A stretch of DNA of 37,906 nt from an uncultured Roseburia sp. (GTDB lineage: Bacteria > Bacillota > Clostridia > Lachnospirales > Lachnospiraceae): contig CAMXSH010000021.1 in the NCBI GenBank assembly GCA_947246475.1, positions 1 to 37,906 on the forward strand, given 5' to 3'. A program made the translations under genes and the position numbers. The notes under the pieces are model-generated. The model was not told the DNA's origin. It saw only the letters and a program-made list of their open reading frames with translations, and made no database searches. Within the stretch, counting starts at the first letter, position 1. Each line of letters starts with the position of its first letter. Below, piece after piece: positions 1 to 8,558 of this stretch.

Positions 1-1
1 A

Positions 2-274
2 TGGAATAACCGCTACCGTTCCATCGTGGGAGGGGCTATGTACATTGGAAGCAACTATATCAACCGGGGACAGAATACCGGGTATCTGCAGAAATTTAAC
101 GTGACATCCAACAATACCTATAATCATCAATACATGACGAATGTGGAGGCGGCGAATTCGGAAGCGCTGAAGACGAAGAACGCCTACAATGGTATGCTGG
201 ATTCGGTACCATTGGTATTTTCGATTCCTGTCTATGAAAATATGCCGGCGTCAAACTGTCCGGTACCACAATAA
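2..274 (+). CDS. C-terminal end of a cell-wall N-acetylglucosaminidase (5' truncated by window edge)
   Basis: The frame is open from base 2 and ends at 274, so only the last 90 residues are present. The piece reads GGAMYIGSNYINRGQNTGYLQKFNV followed by a YNHQYMTNV-like segment, which I recognise as the C-terminal part of the glucosaminidase domain of secreted peptidoglycan N-acetylglucosaminidases common in Lachnospiraceae. Such enzymes cut the glycan strand of peptidoglycan outside the cell. The catalytic glutamate and any signal peptide lie upstream of the window and cannot be checked. The next gene starts 18 bases downstream on the same strand, so the two are probably cotranscribed. Family call is from pattern memory only. 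Confidence 0.65.
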   Translation, partial: WNNRYRSIVGGAMYIGSNYINRGQNTGYLQKFNVTSNNTYNHQYMTNVEAANSEALKTKNAYNGMLDSVPLVFSIPVYENMPASNCPVPQ

Positions 275-292
275 AAAAGTATGAGGTAATCT

Positions 293-1588
293 ATGAAAAG
301 AAGAATTGTATTCGGGGTTATGCTGTTTGTGTTTTTTATGGGGCTTTTTCTGATACCCGGTGAGGCACAGGCGGCGAGTGCCATGGTGGAATTTACTGCC
401 AGCACTTCCGGGATTTCAGCTGGAAGTGAATTTACGGTAGTATGTCGTGTAACTTCCTCCGAGGTTTTCAGCGATGTAGACATGAAGGTGCTTTATGATG
501 CTTCCATCATGGAGTTTGTCAGCGGAGGCAGCAAGGTAAGCGGGGAGAATGGCATTCTTCAGATCTCGTCCACTGGAAATGAGGATGAGGTTAAAAAGCG
601 TACCTATTCACTGCGCTTTAAGGCATTAAAGGCGGGAGTAGGGGCTATAGAGATGGGAAAGAGAATGACAGTAAAAAATCTGGAGGGTGATCCTTTTTCT
701 GTCTCGTCGAACCGTGTCACAGTGACAGTGGCAGAGCCTGAGACCAGTGAAGAAACACCGGATCCAGCTGCAGTGACACCGGCGCCGGTGCCTGCTGGGA
801 TGCCTTCCCTGAGTACAAATAATAAGTTAAAGTCCCTGCGTTTTGACTGTCTTTCCATGACGCCGAAATTTGATACGAATGTGCTGGAATACACCGTAAA
901 GGTTGACTGTGACACGAATTTATTGTATTTTAATTATGTTGCGGCGCATAACAAAGCCGCCGTCAGGATAAAAAATAATGAAGAACTGCTGCTGGGTGAG
1001 AATGATGTAAGGATCGTAGTGACAGCAGAATCCGGTGATAAGAGGGTGTACAAGCTCAAAGTGATCAAGGAGAGTGAATCCGAGACACGGGTCCGGGAGC
1101 AGCAGGAAAAGGGGAAATCCGATATTACTTTTTCCGTGTATGAAAAAGAGGGATCGATCTTTATCCAGAACCAGTACCAGTTTCAGGTGGTGGATGTGAA
1201 GGATGATTCCATCCTTCCTTCCGGTTATGTAAAAACCTCAGTGGATCTCGAGGGGAAAAATGTCACCGCTTATACGATGGAAAATGACCTGGATAATAAT
1301 TATCTTTTAATGTATCTGAAGGGGACGGATACAGAACCAGTGCTTTACCAGTATGACCGGATGGAACGGACGGTTCAGCGTTATACTGGGACGATGACCC
1401 AGAAGGTCAATAAGGGAGGCAATGTTGCCCAGGAAAAGGAATTAATACCGAAGACAGGAGCCTGGCTTTATGCGGCGCTGGTCAGTATGGCAGTGATCAT
1501 ACTTATACTGCTGATCGTGATCCTGAATATGGTTTTGAGAAGAAAGCTTGGCAGGGGAAAAAGAGAATTGGATGATATGGATTTCTGA
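293..1588 (+). CDS. Membrane-anchored surface protein with cohesin-like and cadherin-like beta-sandwich domains
   Basis: 431 residues. An N-terminal signal peptide (about 1-27, ending AQA) is followed by a region of about 30-145 that looks like a cohesin-type beta domain (VEFTAS...VSAGSEFTVV-like strands, YDASIMEFVSG). A Pro/Thr-rich linker at about 148-170 leads to a cadherin-like beta-sandwich domain at about 178-262 (LKSLRF, FDTNVLEYTVKV, YKLKVIKE). A single membrane helix at about 392-415 precedes a short basic tail, so the bulk is outside the cell. RBS GAGGT sits 6 bases before the ATG. It follows the glucosaminidase by 18 bases, suggesting a joint role at the cell wall. No enzyme motif is visible; it is probably a binding or scaffolding protein. 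The exact cohesin assignment is uncertain. Confidence 0.75.
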   Translation: MKRRIVFGVMLFVFFMGLFLIPGEAQAASAMVEFTASTSGISAGSEFTVVCRVTSSEVFSDVDMKVLYDASIMEFVSGGSKVSGENGILQISSTGNEDEVKKRTYSLRFKALKAGVGAIEMGKRMTVKNLEGDPFSVSSNRVTVTVAEPETSEETPDPAAVTPAPVPAGMPSLSTNNKLKSLRFDCLSMTPKFDTNVLEYTVKVDCDTNLLYFNYVAAHNKAAVRIKNNEELLLGENDVRIVVTAESGDKRVYKLKVIKESESETRVREQQEKGKSDITFSVYEKEGSIFIQNQYQFQVVDVKDDSILPSGYVKTSVDLEGKNVTAYTMENDLDNNYLLMYLKGTDTEPVLYQYDRMERTVQRYTGTMTQKVNKGGNVAQEKELIPKTGAWLYAALVSMAVIILILLIVILNMVLRRKLGRGKRELDDMDF

Positions 1589-1612
1589 TAAAAGAAATGG
1601 AGAGTAGAGACA

Positions 1613-4072
1613 GTGAAGAGAGATTTTACAGCAAGTGCAGAAAGAGCCCTGACGAAAGCAGGAGAGATTGCGGCAAAACTAGGGACTACCGCCATTGGAA
1701 CGGAACATCTTCTCTATGGCCTGAGCGCGGTGAGCGGCACGGCATCCAGAATATTAAAGGAAAATGGAGTGATACGGCAGGATATTGAGATGATCCTGGA
1801 AGATATGGCCGGCGGCGCTGCAGTGGAAAAGGTAAAGCGCAAGGACTGCGATGTCACGCCCCGGTTTGAAGAGATTATTCTGTCTGCTGAGCAGATTGCA
1901 GAGAGAAACGAGGACTCCAGTATCGGCACCGAGCATATTTTTCTGGCGATACTAAAGACCAGGGATACCGGCGGCCTCATGGTATTAAGGACTTTGGAAG
2001 CAAATCTCCAGAAAATGTTTGTAGATGTGGTCCTGACGATGGGAGCAGACCTGAATGCAGCTAAGGCTGAGCTCTCTGGGAACCGGAATACAGGAAAAAA
2101 GGGAAAATCAGAGACGCCAATGCTGGACCAGTATTCCAGGGATCTGGTGGAATATGCCAGAGAGGGGCGTCTGGATCCTGTGTTTAACCGGGATGAGGAG
2201 ATCGCAAGTGTGATCGAGATCCTGAGCCGGCGGACAAAGAATAATCCTTGTATGGTGGGAGAGCCGGGAGTGGGTAAGACTGCCATTGCCGAGGGACTGG
2301 CGATCCGTATCGCCGAGAACTCTGTGCCGGAGACCATGGCAGGAAAACGTATTCTTTCCCTGGATCTGTCGGGAATGGTGGCAGGCTCCAAATACCGGGG
2401 CGAATTTGAGGACAGGATCAAGCGTGCTGTAAAGGAAGCTGTCTCTACAGGAAATATTATATTATTTATCGATGAACTTCACACCGTGATCGGAGCTGGA
2501 GGAGCAGAGGGCGCCATCGACGCCTCCAATATACTGAAACCGGCGCTTTCCAGAGGAGAGATCCAGGTGATCGGCGCCACAACCAGAGAGGAATACCGCA
2601 AAAGGGTGGAAAAAGATGCGGCACTGGAGCGAAGGTTCCAGCCAGTGGTTATCGAAGAGCCGACGGTAGTACAGACCATCAGTATGCTTCGGGGGCTCAG
2701 AGGACGTTATGAAAGCTTCCACCGGATCAAGATCAGTGATGAGGCGCTGGAAGCAGCAGCCAAATTATCCGACCGTTACATCAACGATCGCTATCTGCCG
2801 GATAAAGCCATAGATCTGATGGATGAAGCGGCGGCAAAACTCCGGCTGGCACAAGCTGTGAAAAAGGGGCGGGCTTCAGCGGAGCTGGAGGAAAAGCTCA
2901 AAGAACTGGAGCATTCCAAGGAAAAAGCTTTGATAAAGGGTGATATGGAGCTGGTGCTGCAGATCCATGCCGAAGAAAAGGACACCAGGGAAGAGCTGGA
3001 TAAAGAAATAAAGAAATGGCAGAAAAAGCAGAAGAAAGATCAGGTGCTTTCAGCACAGCAGATTGCCGAGGTCGTATCAGCATGGACGAAGATCCCGGTG
3101 AGCCGGCTGGCAAAGGACGAGACAAAGCGTCTCCAGAAGATGGAAACTATCCTGCATGAACGTGTGGTAGGGCAAAATGAGGCGGTAGAGGCAGTTTCCC
3201 GTGCTGTGCGCCGGGGACGGGTTGGTCTGAAAGATCCAAAACGGCCTATCGGCAGCTTTTTGTTTCTTGGTCCTACAGGAGTGGGAAAAACAGAACTTTC
3301 CAAGGCGCTGGCGGAGGCGGTATTTGGCTCGGAAAAAGACATGATACGCATCGATATGTCAGAATATATGGAAAAGCAGAGCGTCTCCAAAATGGTAGGT
3401 TCCCCCCCGGGATATGTGGGTTATGAAGAAGGGGGGCAGCTCAGTGAAAAGGTGCGTCAGAAGCCTTATTCTGTGCTGCTGTTTGATGAGATCGAGAAAG
3501 CCCATCCGGATGTGTTCAATATGCTGCTGCAGATCTTAGAGGACGGACATCTGACAGATTCCCAGGGACGCCGGGTGGATTTTAAGAATACGATCATCAT
3601 TATGACCTCGAATGCTGGGGCGAACCGGATCATTTCTCCCAAAACCCTCGGTTTTCTTTCCAGCGAAGATGCAGAACAGGATCACAAGCGGATGAAAGAG
3701 GGAGTTATGGAAGAGGTGAAACATCTCTTCAAACCAGAGTTTATCAACCGTATTGATGAGATCATCGTATTTCATGCCCTTACCAGAGACAATATATCCG
3801 ATATTGCTTCCCATATGCTGGAGAGTTTCCGTCTCCGGGCAAAAGAACAGATGGATCTCACGGTCCGTTATGGCAAGGCCGTTGTAGAATTTGTAGCTGA
3901 GAAAGGTTTTGATAAAGACTACGGAGCGAGACCCCTGCGCCGTGCCATCCAGAACCAGATCGAGGATGCCTTGGCTCAGGAGCTTGTCAACGGGGCGGTT
4001 AAGATTGGGGATACCGTAAAGATCGCCGTGAGATCGGGAAAAATTTATGTACAAAACTTCATAAAAAAATGA
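1613..4072 (+). CDS. clpC: ClpC-type AAA+ unfoldase (ATP-dependent Clp protease ATP-binding subunit)
   Basis: 819 residues, the usual length for ClpC. Two Clp N-terminal repeats occupy about 1-140. The first AAA+ module has Walker A GEPGVGKT at about 216-223 and Walker B LFIDELHT; the second has GPTGVGKT at about 552 and [12 protein letters not shown]. Between them is a coiled region (about 420-470) resembling the UVR-type middle domain that distinguishes ClpC from ClpB. A LGF tripeptide near residue 677 is placed where the ClpP-binding loop is expected. The enzyme unfolds proteins and feeds them to ClpP in the cytoplasm. Start is GTG with a GGAGAG upstream. ctsR, mcsA and mcsB, which flank clpC in Bacillus, are absent here; radA two genes downstream preserves part of that synteny. 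Confidence 0.93.
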   Translation: MKRDFTASAERALTKAGEIAAKLGTTAIGTEHLLYGLSAVSGTASRILKENGVIRQDIEMILEDMAGGAAVEKVKRKDCDVTPRFEEIILSAEQIAERNEDSSIGTEHIFLAILKTRDTGGLMVLRTLEANLQKMFVDVVLTMGADLNAAKAELSGNRNTGKKGKSETPMLDQYSRDLVEYAREGRLDPVFNRDEEIASVIEILSRRTKNNPCMVGEPGVGKTAIAEGLAIRIAENSVPETMAGKRILSLDLSGMVAGSKYRGEFEDRIKRAVKEAVSTGNIILFIDELHTVIGAGGAEGAIDASNILKPALSRGEIQVIGATTREEYRKRVEKDAALERRFQPVVIEEPTVVQTISMLRGLRGRYESFHRIKISDEALEAAAKLSDRYINDRYLPDKAIDLMDEAAAKLRLAQAVKKGRASAELEEKLKELEHSKEKALIKGDMELVLQIHAEEKDTREELDKEIKKWQKKQKKDQVLSAQQIAEVVSAWTKIPVSRLAKDETKRLQKMETILHERVVGQNEAVEAVSRAVRRGRVGLKDPKRPIGSFLFLGPTGVGKTELSKALAEAVFGSEKDMIRIDMSEYMEKQSVSKMVGSPPGYVGYEEGGQLSEKVRQKPYSVLLFDEIEKAHPDVFNMLLQILEDGHLTDSQGRRVDFKNTIIIMTSNAGANRIISPKTLGFLSSEDAEQDHKRMKEGVMEEVKHLFKPEFINRIDEIIVFHALTRDNISDIASHMLESFRLRAKEQMDLTVRYGKAVVEFVAEKGFDKDYGARPLRRAIQNQIEDALAQELVNGAVKIGDTVKIAVRSGKIYVQNFIKK

Positions 4073-4173
4073 TGGCATTGGCATGTGTTTTTTGATATAA
4101 TTGAAGTAGAGATCAACTGCCTGTAAGAGGGTCAGGAGGATATAATCAGCAAGAAACTAAGGAGGATAATGGT

Positions 4174-4587
4174 ATGGGTGTAGTTGAGGAAATGATCCGC
4201 AAGGAGGACGATGGTTCTCTCAGTTTTGGAAACTATCTTCTGGATTCAAAGACAAAGAAATCGGATTTTGAATATCAGGGAGATATGTATAAGGTGAAGA
4301 CCTTTCGGGAGATCACAAAGCTGGAGAAAAATGGTCTGTTTGTGTATGAGTCAGTCCCAGGAAGCGCCGTGACAAATTATGTGGACGATGGAAACGATGT
4401 ATCTTTTGTGGTGGAAGCAGCGGAGGACATTAGTTTTACCCTGGAGCTTGAGCCATCACAGGAGTACAAAGTAATGCTTGACGGAAATGAACTGGGAACG
4501 ATGAAGACCAATCTGGGAGGAAAGCTCAATGTAAGCATTGAACTTGATGAAGGAAAACAGGCAGATATCAAGGTAAGTAAATGTTAG
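4174..4587 (+). CDS. Conserved small protein of unknown function between clpC and radA
   Basis: 137 residues, no signal peptide or membrane helix. The sequence is acidic and rich in alternating beta-strand patterns (for example SFVVEAAEDISFTLEL and KVMLDGNELGTMKTNLGGKLNVSIEL), suggesting an all-beta fold. I have the impression that similar short proteins are widespread in Lachnospiraceae, sometimes under unreliable enzyme names; no catalytic motif supports such a name. AGGAGG lies 9 bases before the ATG. A TATAAT at 4096-4101 in the preceding 100-base gap could be a -10 box, though its -35 (TGGCAT) is poor. A hairpin at 4635-4664 follows the gene, so it may form a unit of its own. Confidence 0.6.
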   Translation: MGVVEEMIRKEDDGSLSFGNYLLDSKTKKSDFEYQGDMYKVKTFREITKLEKNGLFVYESVPGSAVTNYVDDGNDVSFVVEAAEDISFTLELEPSQEYKVMLDGNELGTMKTNLGGKLNVSIELDEGKQADIKVSKC

Positions 4588-4634
4588 TATTTGTTTTACT
4601 GGAAAAACAATGATAGTTACCATGAACTGGGAAC

Positions 4635-4668
4635 GGCGCCAATCTGGTGATTCAGATTGGCGCCATTG
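4635..4668 (+). terminator. Hairpin terminator after the 137-aa gene
   Basis: A perfect 12-bp stem (arms GGCGCCAATCTG at 4635-4646 and its complement at 4653-4664) with a 6-base loop, followed by ATTGTT. The stem is strong but the T tract is weak, so termination may be partial and radA may receive read-through. Confidence 0.5.
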
Positions 4669-4714
4669 TTAGCTCAATACGCGATTGAACTATGCCCGAT
4701 AATGAAAGGAAATT

Positions 4715-6109
4715 ATGGCAAAGGCAAAGAACATATTTTACTGCAAAGAATGCGGTACAGAGACCGGAAAATGGCAGGGGCAGTGTCCCGGCTGCGGAGA
4801 GTGGAACACATTGGTTGAGGCGCCGGATACCGGCGCCCCGGGGAGAAAGACCGGGACAGGTGCAGCCAGAGCCGGACAGGCAGAGCCCGCGAAGCTGAAG
4901 GACATAACCATCGAAAATGAGCATCGGATGATGACGGGTATCGGGGAACTGGACCGGGTTCTGGGAGGCGGCATCGTGGCTGGCTCCCTGGTATTGGTGG
5001 GGGGAGATCCAGGGATTGGCAAATCAACCCTTTTGTTACAGATGTGCAAAATGCTCTCGGACCAGGGTGAAAAGATCCTCTATGTGTCGGGGGAGGAGTC
5101 ACTCAAGCAGATCAAGCTGAGAGGGGACCGGATCGGAGAATTTTCTGATTCCATCTATCTGTTGTCAGAGACAAACATCTCTGCCATCGATCATGCCATT
5201 GGGAAAATCCAGCCGGTAGTAGTTATCGTAGATTCCATCCAGACGATGTATGATGAACGCATCGATGCGGCGCCGGGCAGTATCAGCCAGGTGCGCGAGA
5301 TCACCTCTATCCTTCTGCGCATCGCTAAGAGCAGGGGGATCAGCATTTTCATCGTGGGACATGTGACAAAGGAAGGAAATGTGGCAGGCCCCCGTATGCT
5401 GGAACATATGGTGGACACAGTGCTTTATTTTGAAGGGGATTCAGCGGCAGCTTACCGAATCCTGCGGGGAGTAAAAAACCGTTTTGGCTCCACCAATGAG
5501 ATCGGCGTATTTGAAATGAAAGGAAAAGGACTGGTGGAGGTGCCGAATCCATCTGAGTATATGATGCAGGGAAAGCCGGTGGGTGAGTCCGGATCTGTGG
5601 TGGCATGTGCAGTGGAGGGAACGAGATCTTTTATGATCGAGGTGCAGGCGCTGGTTTGCCACACCTATTTTAATATGCCCCGGAGAACGGCGGCGGGGAC
5701 AGATTATAACCGCATCAACCTCCTGATTGCAGTATTGGAGAAACGTCTGGGAATCCGCCTCTCAGACAGCGATGCTTACGTCAATGTGGCAGGCGGTATG
5801 AGGATCACGGAGCCAGCGCTGGATCTTGCCATTATTACTGCCATCATGTCCAGTCACAGCGGAAGAGCCATGGACGACCGCACTGTGATTTTTGGCGAGG
5901 TAGGACTGGTGGGCGAGGTAAGGGCAGTTCCCCAGGCAGAAAAACGGGTGGCGGAGGCAATGAAGACCGGATATCAGACCTGCATTCTGCCGGAGGCAAA
6001 CAAAAAAATGATGGAAAAGGGCGGGGGGCTTGACCTGTCCGGCATCCGCCTGGTGGGAATCCGCAATATTCGGGAACTGGCAGATCAAATCTGCATGAAT
6101 ATAACATAA
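4715..6109 (+). CDS. radA: DNA repair protein RadA (Sms)
   Basis: 464 residues, full family length. N-terminal zinc finger with C10, C13, C24, C27 (CKECG...CPGCGEW). RecA-like ATPase core with Walker A GGDPGIGKST at about 96-104 and the diagnostic KNRFG motif at about 253. The last third resembles the Lon protease fold (VNVAGGMRITEPALDLAI), which serves a structural role in RadA. RadA promotes branch migration and processing of recombination intermediates in the cytoplasm. ATG is preceded by AAGGAAA. Location downstream of clpC matches the clpC-radA order of other Bacillota, but disA does not follow. Confidence 0.96.
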   Translation: MAKAKNIFYCKECGTETGKWQGQCPGCGEWNTLVEAPDTGAPGRKTGTGAARAGQAEPAKLKDITIENEHRMMTGIGELDRVLGGGIVAGSLVLVGGDPGIGKSTLLLQMCKMLSDQGEKILYVSGEESLKQIKLRGDRIGEFSDSIYLLSETNISAIDHAIGKIQPVVVIVDSIQTMYDERIDAAPGSISQVREITSILLRIAKSRGISIFIVGHVTKEGNVAGPRMLEHMVDTVLYFEGDSAAAYRILRGVKNRFGSTNEIGVFEMKGKGLVEVPNPSEYMMQGKPVGESGSVVACAVEGTRSFMIEVQALVCHTYFNMPRRTAAGTDYNRINLLIAVLEKRLGIRLSDSDAYVNVAGGMRITEPALDLAIITAIMSSHSGRAMDDRTVIFGEVGLVGEVRAVPQAEKRVAEAMKTGYQTCILPEANKKMMEKGGGLDLSGIRLVGIRNIRELADQICMNIT

Positions 6110-6140
6110 GGACACAATGTGAAGTGAAGGGAGAACAGAT

Positions 6141-6602
6141 ATGTACGAAAAGATAGAAAAAATGACCACGGCGGGATTTCGGCTTTTGACCGCTCTGGTA
6201 TTGTTTGTGGCGGGGCTTATATGGCAGATCGCCTCCGGAAAGGTTCTCGACATGTACGCTTTTTACATTATGTCGGCGGCGATGCTTTCCCTTTCCAGCG
6301 TAATCCTGGCAAAGTTTTGTGCCGCCGGCAATCATTTTATTCCCTATGTTATTTTCAACATGGTGGTTCTGGTCGCGGGTGTTGTGCTGACCAGTTCAGG
6401 AGGATTTACCGGGGTAGTGCTGTACAGTATATGGGGGATCTGTGGAATCGTAGGATGGGTGGTCAATGCTGTTCTTTTGCAGTGCGAGGATATTCTAAAA
6501 CGGGTTGTTATGGGATTTGTGGCAGTAGTTTTGAATCTTATTTTTGCAGCCATCGTTTTTATGATTCCTGTTTTGCTTCAGGCAAACGTATTGAAGGACT
6601 GA
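6141..6602 (+). CDS. Unknown polytopic membrane protein
   Basis: 153 residues with about five hydrophobic helices (roughly 12-31, 40-58, 67-85, 90-112, 120-146) and almost no soluble part. AAGGGAG stands 9 bases before the ATG. I recognise no family. It starts 31 bases after radA and its stop is 16 bases before the ATG of the next membrane-protein gene, so radA and these two genes may be one transcript. The pair of unrelated-looking small membrane proteins may act together, but nothing in the sequence says how. Confidence 0.65.
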   Translation: MYEKIEKMTTAGFRLLTALVLFVAGLIWQIASGKVLDMYAFYIMSAAMLSLSSVILAKFCAAGNHFIPYVIFNMVVLVAGVVLTSSGGFTGVVLYSIWGICGIVGWVVNAVLLQCEDILKRVVMGFVAVVLNLIFAAIVFMIPVLLQANVLKD

Positions 6603-6618
6603 TATGGAGGGAAAGAAA

Positions 6619-7266
6619 ATGAAAGAACGATTTAAAAAGATTTCAGCAGGACTTCTTATCATCCTGTTCTCTTTGGTGGGATTATGGGAGTACATGCAGC
6701 TGTATCTGTATTTTGATATACCTCAGGCGGTGGTGATTCTGCCGGCAGCCGGGGCACTTTCTGCAGTTTTCCTGAAAAAACTGGGTTGGGTGGTTCCGGG
6801 TGCTGTTATCCTGATCTGTATTGTGTATCAGCTGGTGGAAAAAAGATCCAGTTCAGTAGGCATTGTGGAGACATCCAAACTAAAAGTGCTGCTTTCTATT
6901 TTACCTGTGGTGATCCTTCTTATGGTTCTTGGTATAATCGGGGGCGTTCTGGTGCGGGTGCTGGTTCAGGGAAAAAGACCGCTGGCTGTAGGGATTCTAT
7001 GCTGTCTGCTGGGAGTGTTTCTTACGTTTGGAGGCAGTGTGGTGATGTTCGGAAATCCTCTGTATCCATTTATGGCAAAGGCTTCTGTCAATCAATATGC
7101 GAAAAAATTTGAAAGTTCCAGTTATAAGATCAGTGAAGTTTCTGTATACTACAGTTTAGAGGACCTGCAGTATCAGGGACGCGTGGTGATGAGTGATGGC
7201 ATCGTTTATGCGCTGTATCACCACCGTGGGTCAGGAGAGGTGACAGAAAGCAGTGTGGATGAATAA
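6619..7266 (+). CDS. Unknown membrane protein with a short extracytoplasmic or cytoplasmic tail
   Basis: The open frame begins at an ATG at 6604, but GGAGGG at 6606-6611 sits 7 bases before the ATG at 6619, so I take 6619 (215 residues). Five hydrophobic stretches are seen (about 9-27, 34-50, 54-70, 85-110, 118-138), then a soluble tail of about 65 residues (YAKKFESSSYKISEVSVYYS and on). No known motif. The gene is tightly linked to the preceding membrane protein. A weak hairpin at 7279-7306 follows. Confidence 0.6.
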   Translation: MKERFKKISAGLLIILFSLVGLWEYMQLYLYFDIPQAVVILPAAGALSAVFLKKLGWVVPGAVILICIVYQLVEKRSSSVGIVETSKLKVLLSILPVVILLMVLGIIGGVLVRVLVQGKRPLAVGILCCLLGVFLTFGGSVVMFGNPLYPFMAKASVNQYAKKFESSSYKISEVSVYYSLEDLQYQGRVVMSDGIVYALYHHRGSGEVTESSVDE

Positions 7267-7278
7267 GTTTGCATGAGC

Positions 7279-7320
7279 CAGGCAGTTTTACGAAGCAAAA
7301 TGCCTGTATTTGATAAAAAA
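7279..7320 (+). terminator. Weak hairpin after the membrane-protein pair
   Basis: Arms CAGGCAGTTTT (7279-7289) and AAAATGCCTG (7297-7306) pair with one bulged base; TATTTGATAAAAAAA follows. Poor T run, so this may be a partial terminator. Confidence 0.3.
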
Positions 7321-7348
7321 AATGTAAAAAAAGGAAAATAGTTGCAAA

Positions 7349-7377
7349 TTGACATAATTGTAACATTTTTGTAAAAT
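7349..7377 (+). promoter_or_regulatory. Sigma-A-type promoter of the cysDNC-ASST operon
   Basis: TTGACA (7349-7354), a 17-base spacer, then TAAAAT (7372-7377). Transcription would start near 7384, leaving a leader of about 135 bases before the cysD start. The leader holds a hairpin with arms CAAGTTGC (7453-7460) and GCAGCTTG (7464-7471). I see no known riboswitch. Confidence 0.7.
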
Positions 7378-7518
7378 ATAACATTAGTATGACAACAGGA
7401 TCAAAAAATTTTGCCCAAGACATTATATAATAAGTTCTGAGGGACTTGTTAGCAAGTTGCTTTGCAGCTTGGCATGGGTAAAAATTATGATAAAATAATA
7501 AAAATTGGAGGAAACGCT

Positions 7519-8400
7519 GTGGACCATTTGGATATGTTGGAGTATAAGAGCGTTCATATTTTGCGGGAGGCATACAGTGAACTGGGAAACCTGTGTATGC
7601 TCTGGTCGATCGGAAAGGATAGTACAGTTCTTCTCTGGCTTGCCAGAAAGGCTTTTTTTGGACATGTTCCGATTCCCCTCGTACATGTGGACACCCATTT
7701 TAAGATCAAAGAGATGATTGAATACAGAGACCGTCTGGCGGCAGAGTGGAATCTGGATATGATTTACGGAGAGAACACTGAGGCGCTGGAGAAAAAAGCT
7801 ACGTTCCCGGATGGAAATGCCACCCATCTGGAGTGCTGCAAATCGCTGAAAACAGAAGCTTTGACCAATACTCTCAATGCCAGCTGGCCCCGTTACCGCT
7901 TTAATCACGGGAAGGGAGTTTACGAAAAGGACGTCAACATTGAGCCGTATACTGGTGTGATCGTCGGCGTCCGGGCGGACGAGGAAGGAAGCAGATCCAA
8001 AGAACGCTATTTCTCGCCGAGAGATAAAAATAATGACTGGGATGTGGGAGACCAGCCTCCGGAATTCTGGAACCAGTATAAGACTGATTTTGCACCGGGC
8101 ACCCACGTGCGCGTGCATCCTTTGCTGGACTGGACGGAGCTGGATATCTGGGAGTATATCGAAAGAGAAAATATTCCTGTTGTCCCATTGTATTTTGACC
8201 AGGGAAATGGAAAGCGTTACCGCTCGCTGGGGTGTGCACCCTGCACTGGTACGGTAGATTCCACAGCAAAAAATGTAAGAGAGATCATAGAAGAATTAAA
8301 AACCGGAAAATTTGCCAATATCGCTGAGAGATCCGGGCGCGCCCAGGATAAAGAAGGTGGCGGCGGTCTGGAAGAACTGCGCAAAGAAGGATACATGTGA
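7519..8400 (+). CDS. cysD: Sulfate adenylyltransferase subunit 2 (CysD)
   Basis: 293 residues from the GTG at 7519, chosen because GGAGG (7507-7511) stands 7 bases upstream and the protein then begins [19 protein letters not shown], as CysD proteins do; the longer frame from 7462 adds a non-homologous 19 residues. The PP-loop motif SIGKDS lies near residue 36 in the ATP-pyrophosphatase fold. With CysN it makes adenosine 5'-phosphosulfate (APS) from sulfate and ATP. First gene of the operon with cysN, cysC and a sulfotransferase. The last codons lie inside one arm of an inverted repeat that fills the gap to cysN. Confidence 0.95.
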   Translation: MDHLDMLEYKSVHILREAYSELGNLCMLWSIGKDSTVLLWLARKAFFGHVPIPLVHVDTHFKIKEMIEYRDRLAAEWNLDMIYGENTEALEKKATFPDGNATHLECCKSLKTEALTNTLNASWPRYRFNHGKGVYEKDVNIEPYTGVIVGVRADEEGSRSKERYFSPRDKNNDWDVGDQPPEFWNQYKTDFAPGTHVRVHPLLDWTELDIWEYIERENIPVVPLYFDQGNGKRYRSLGCAPCTGTVDSTAKNVREIIEELKTGKFANIAERSGRAQDKEGGGGLEELRKEGYM

Positions 8401-8520
8401 CAAAGTCTGTCATGCGGCCGGAGCAAATTTATTTGCGACCGGACATATGACGGACGTACATCATGAGCGAAGGGCGAAGCCCGGAGCGAATGTGTTGTGC
8501 GCAGCACAGGTCACATGTAT
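8391..8520. repeat. Palindromic intergenic element with 11-bp terminal inverted repeats between cysD and cysN
   Basis: ATACATGTGAC at 8391-8401 is repeated as its exact complement at 8510-8520. Between lie three hairpins: a long one at 8405-8455 (GTCTGTCAT/ATGACGGAC, CCGG/CCGG, GCAAAT/ATTTGC), GGGC-GAA-GCCC at 8472-8482, and TGTGTTG-TGCG-CAGCACA at 8491-8508. The TGA stop of cysD is part of the left arm. No protein-coding capacity. This resembles a small nonautonomous mobile or REP/BOX-like element inserted within the operon; it could also act as an RNA stabilising or attenuating structure. Confidence 0.65.
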
Positions 8521-8558
8521 GGTAAGATTGTCAAGAAAAGGATTGGAGCAATTGCGAT

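Noticed and set aside
1714-2421. 235-residue minus-strand frame
   Set aside because: Antisense to clpC across its conserved AAA+ domain; low-complexity Ser/Arg/Ile composition typical of a shadow frame.
6221-6622. 133-residue plus frame overlapping the membrane protein at 6141
   Set aside because: The 6141 frame has a ribosome binding site and regular membrane helices; this one is Gly/Arg/Cys-rich and is a shadow.
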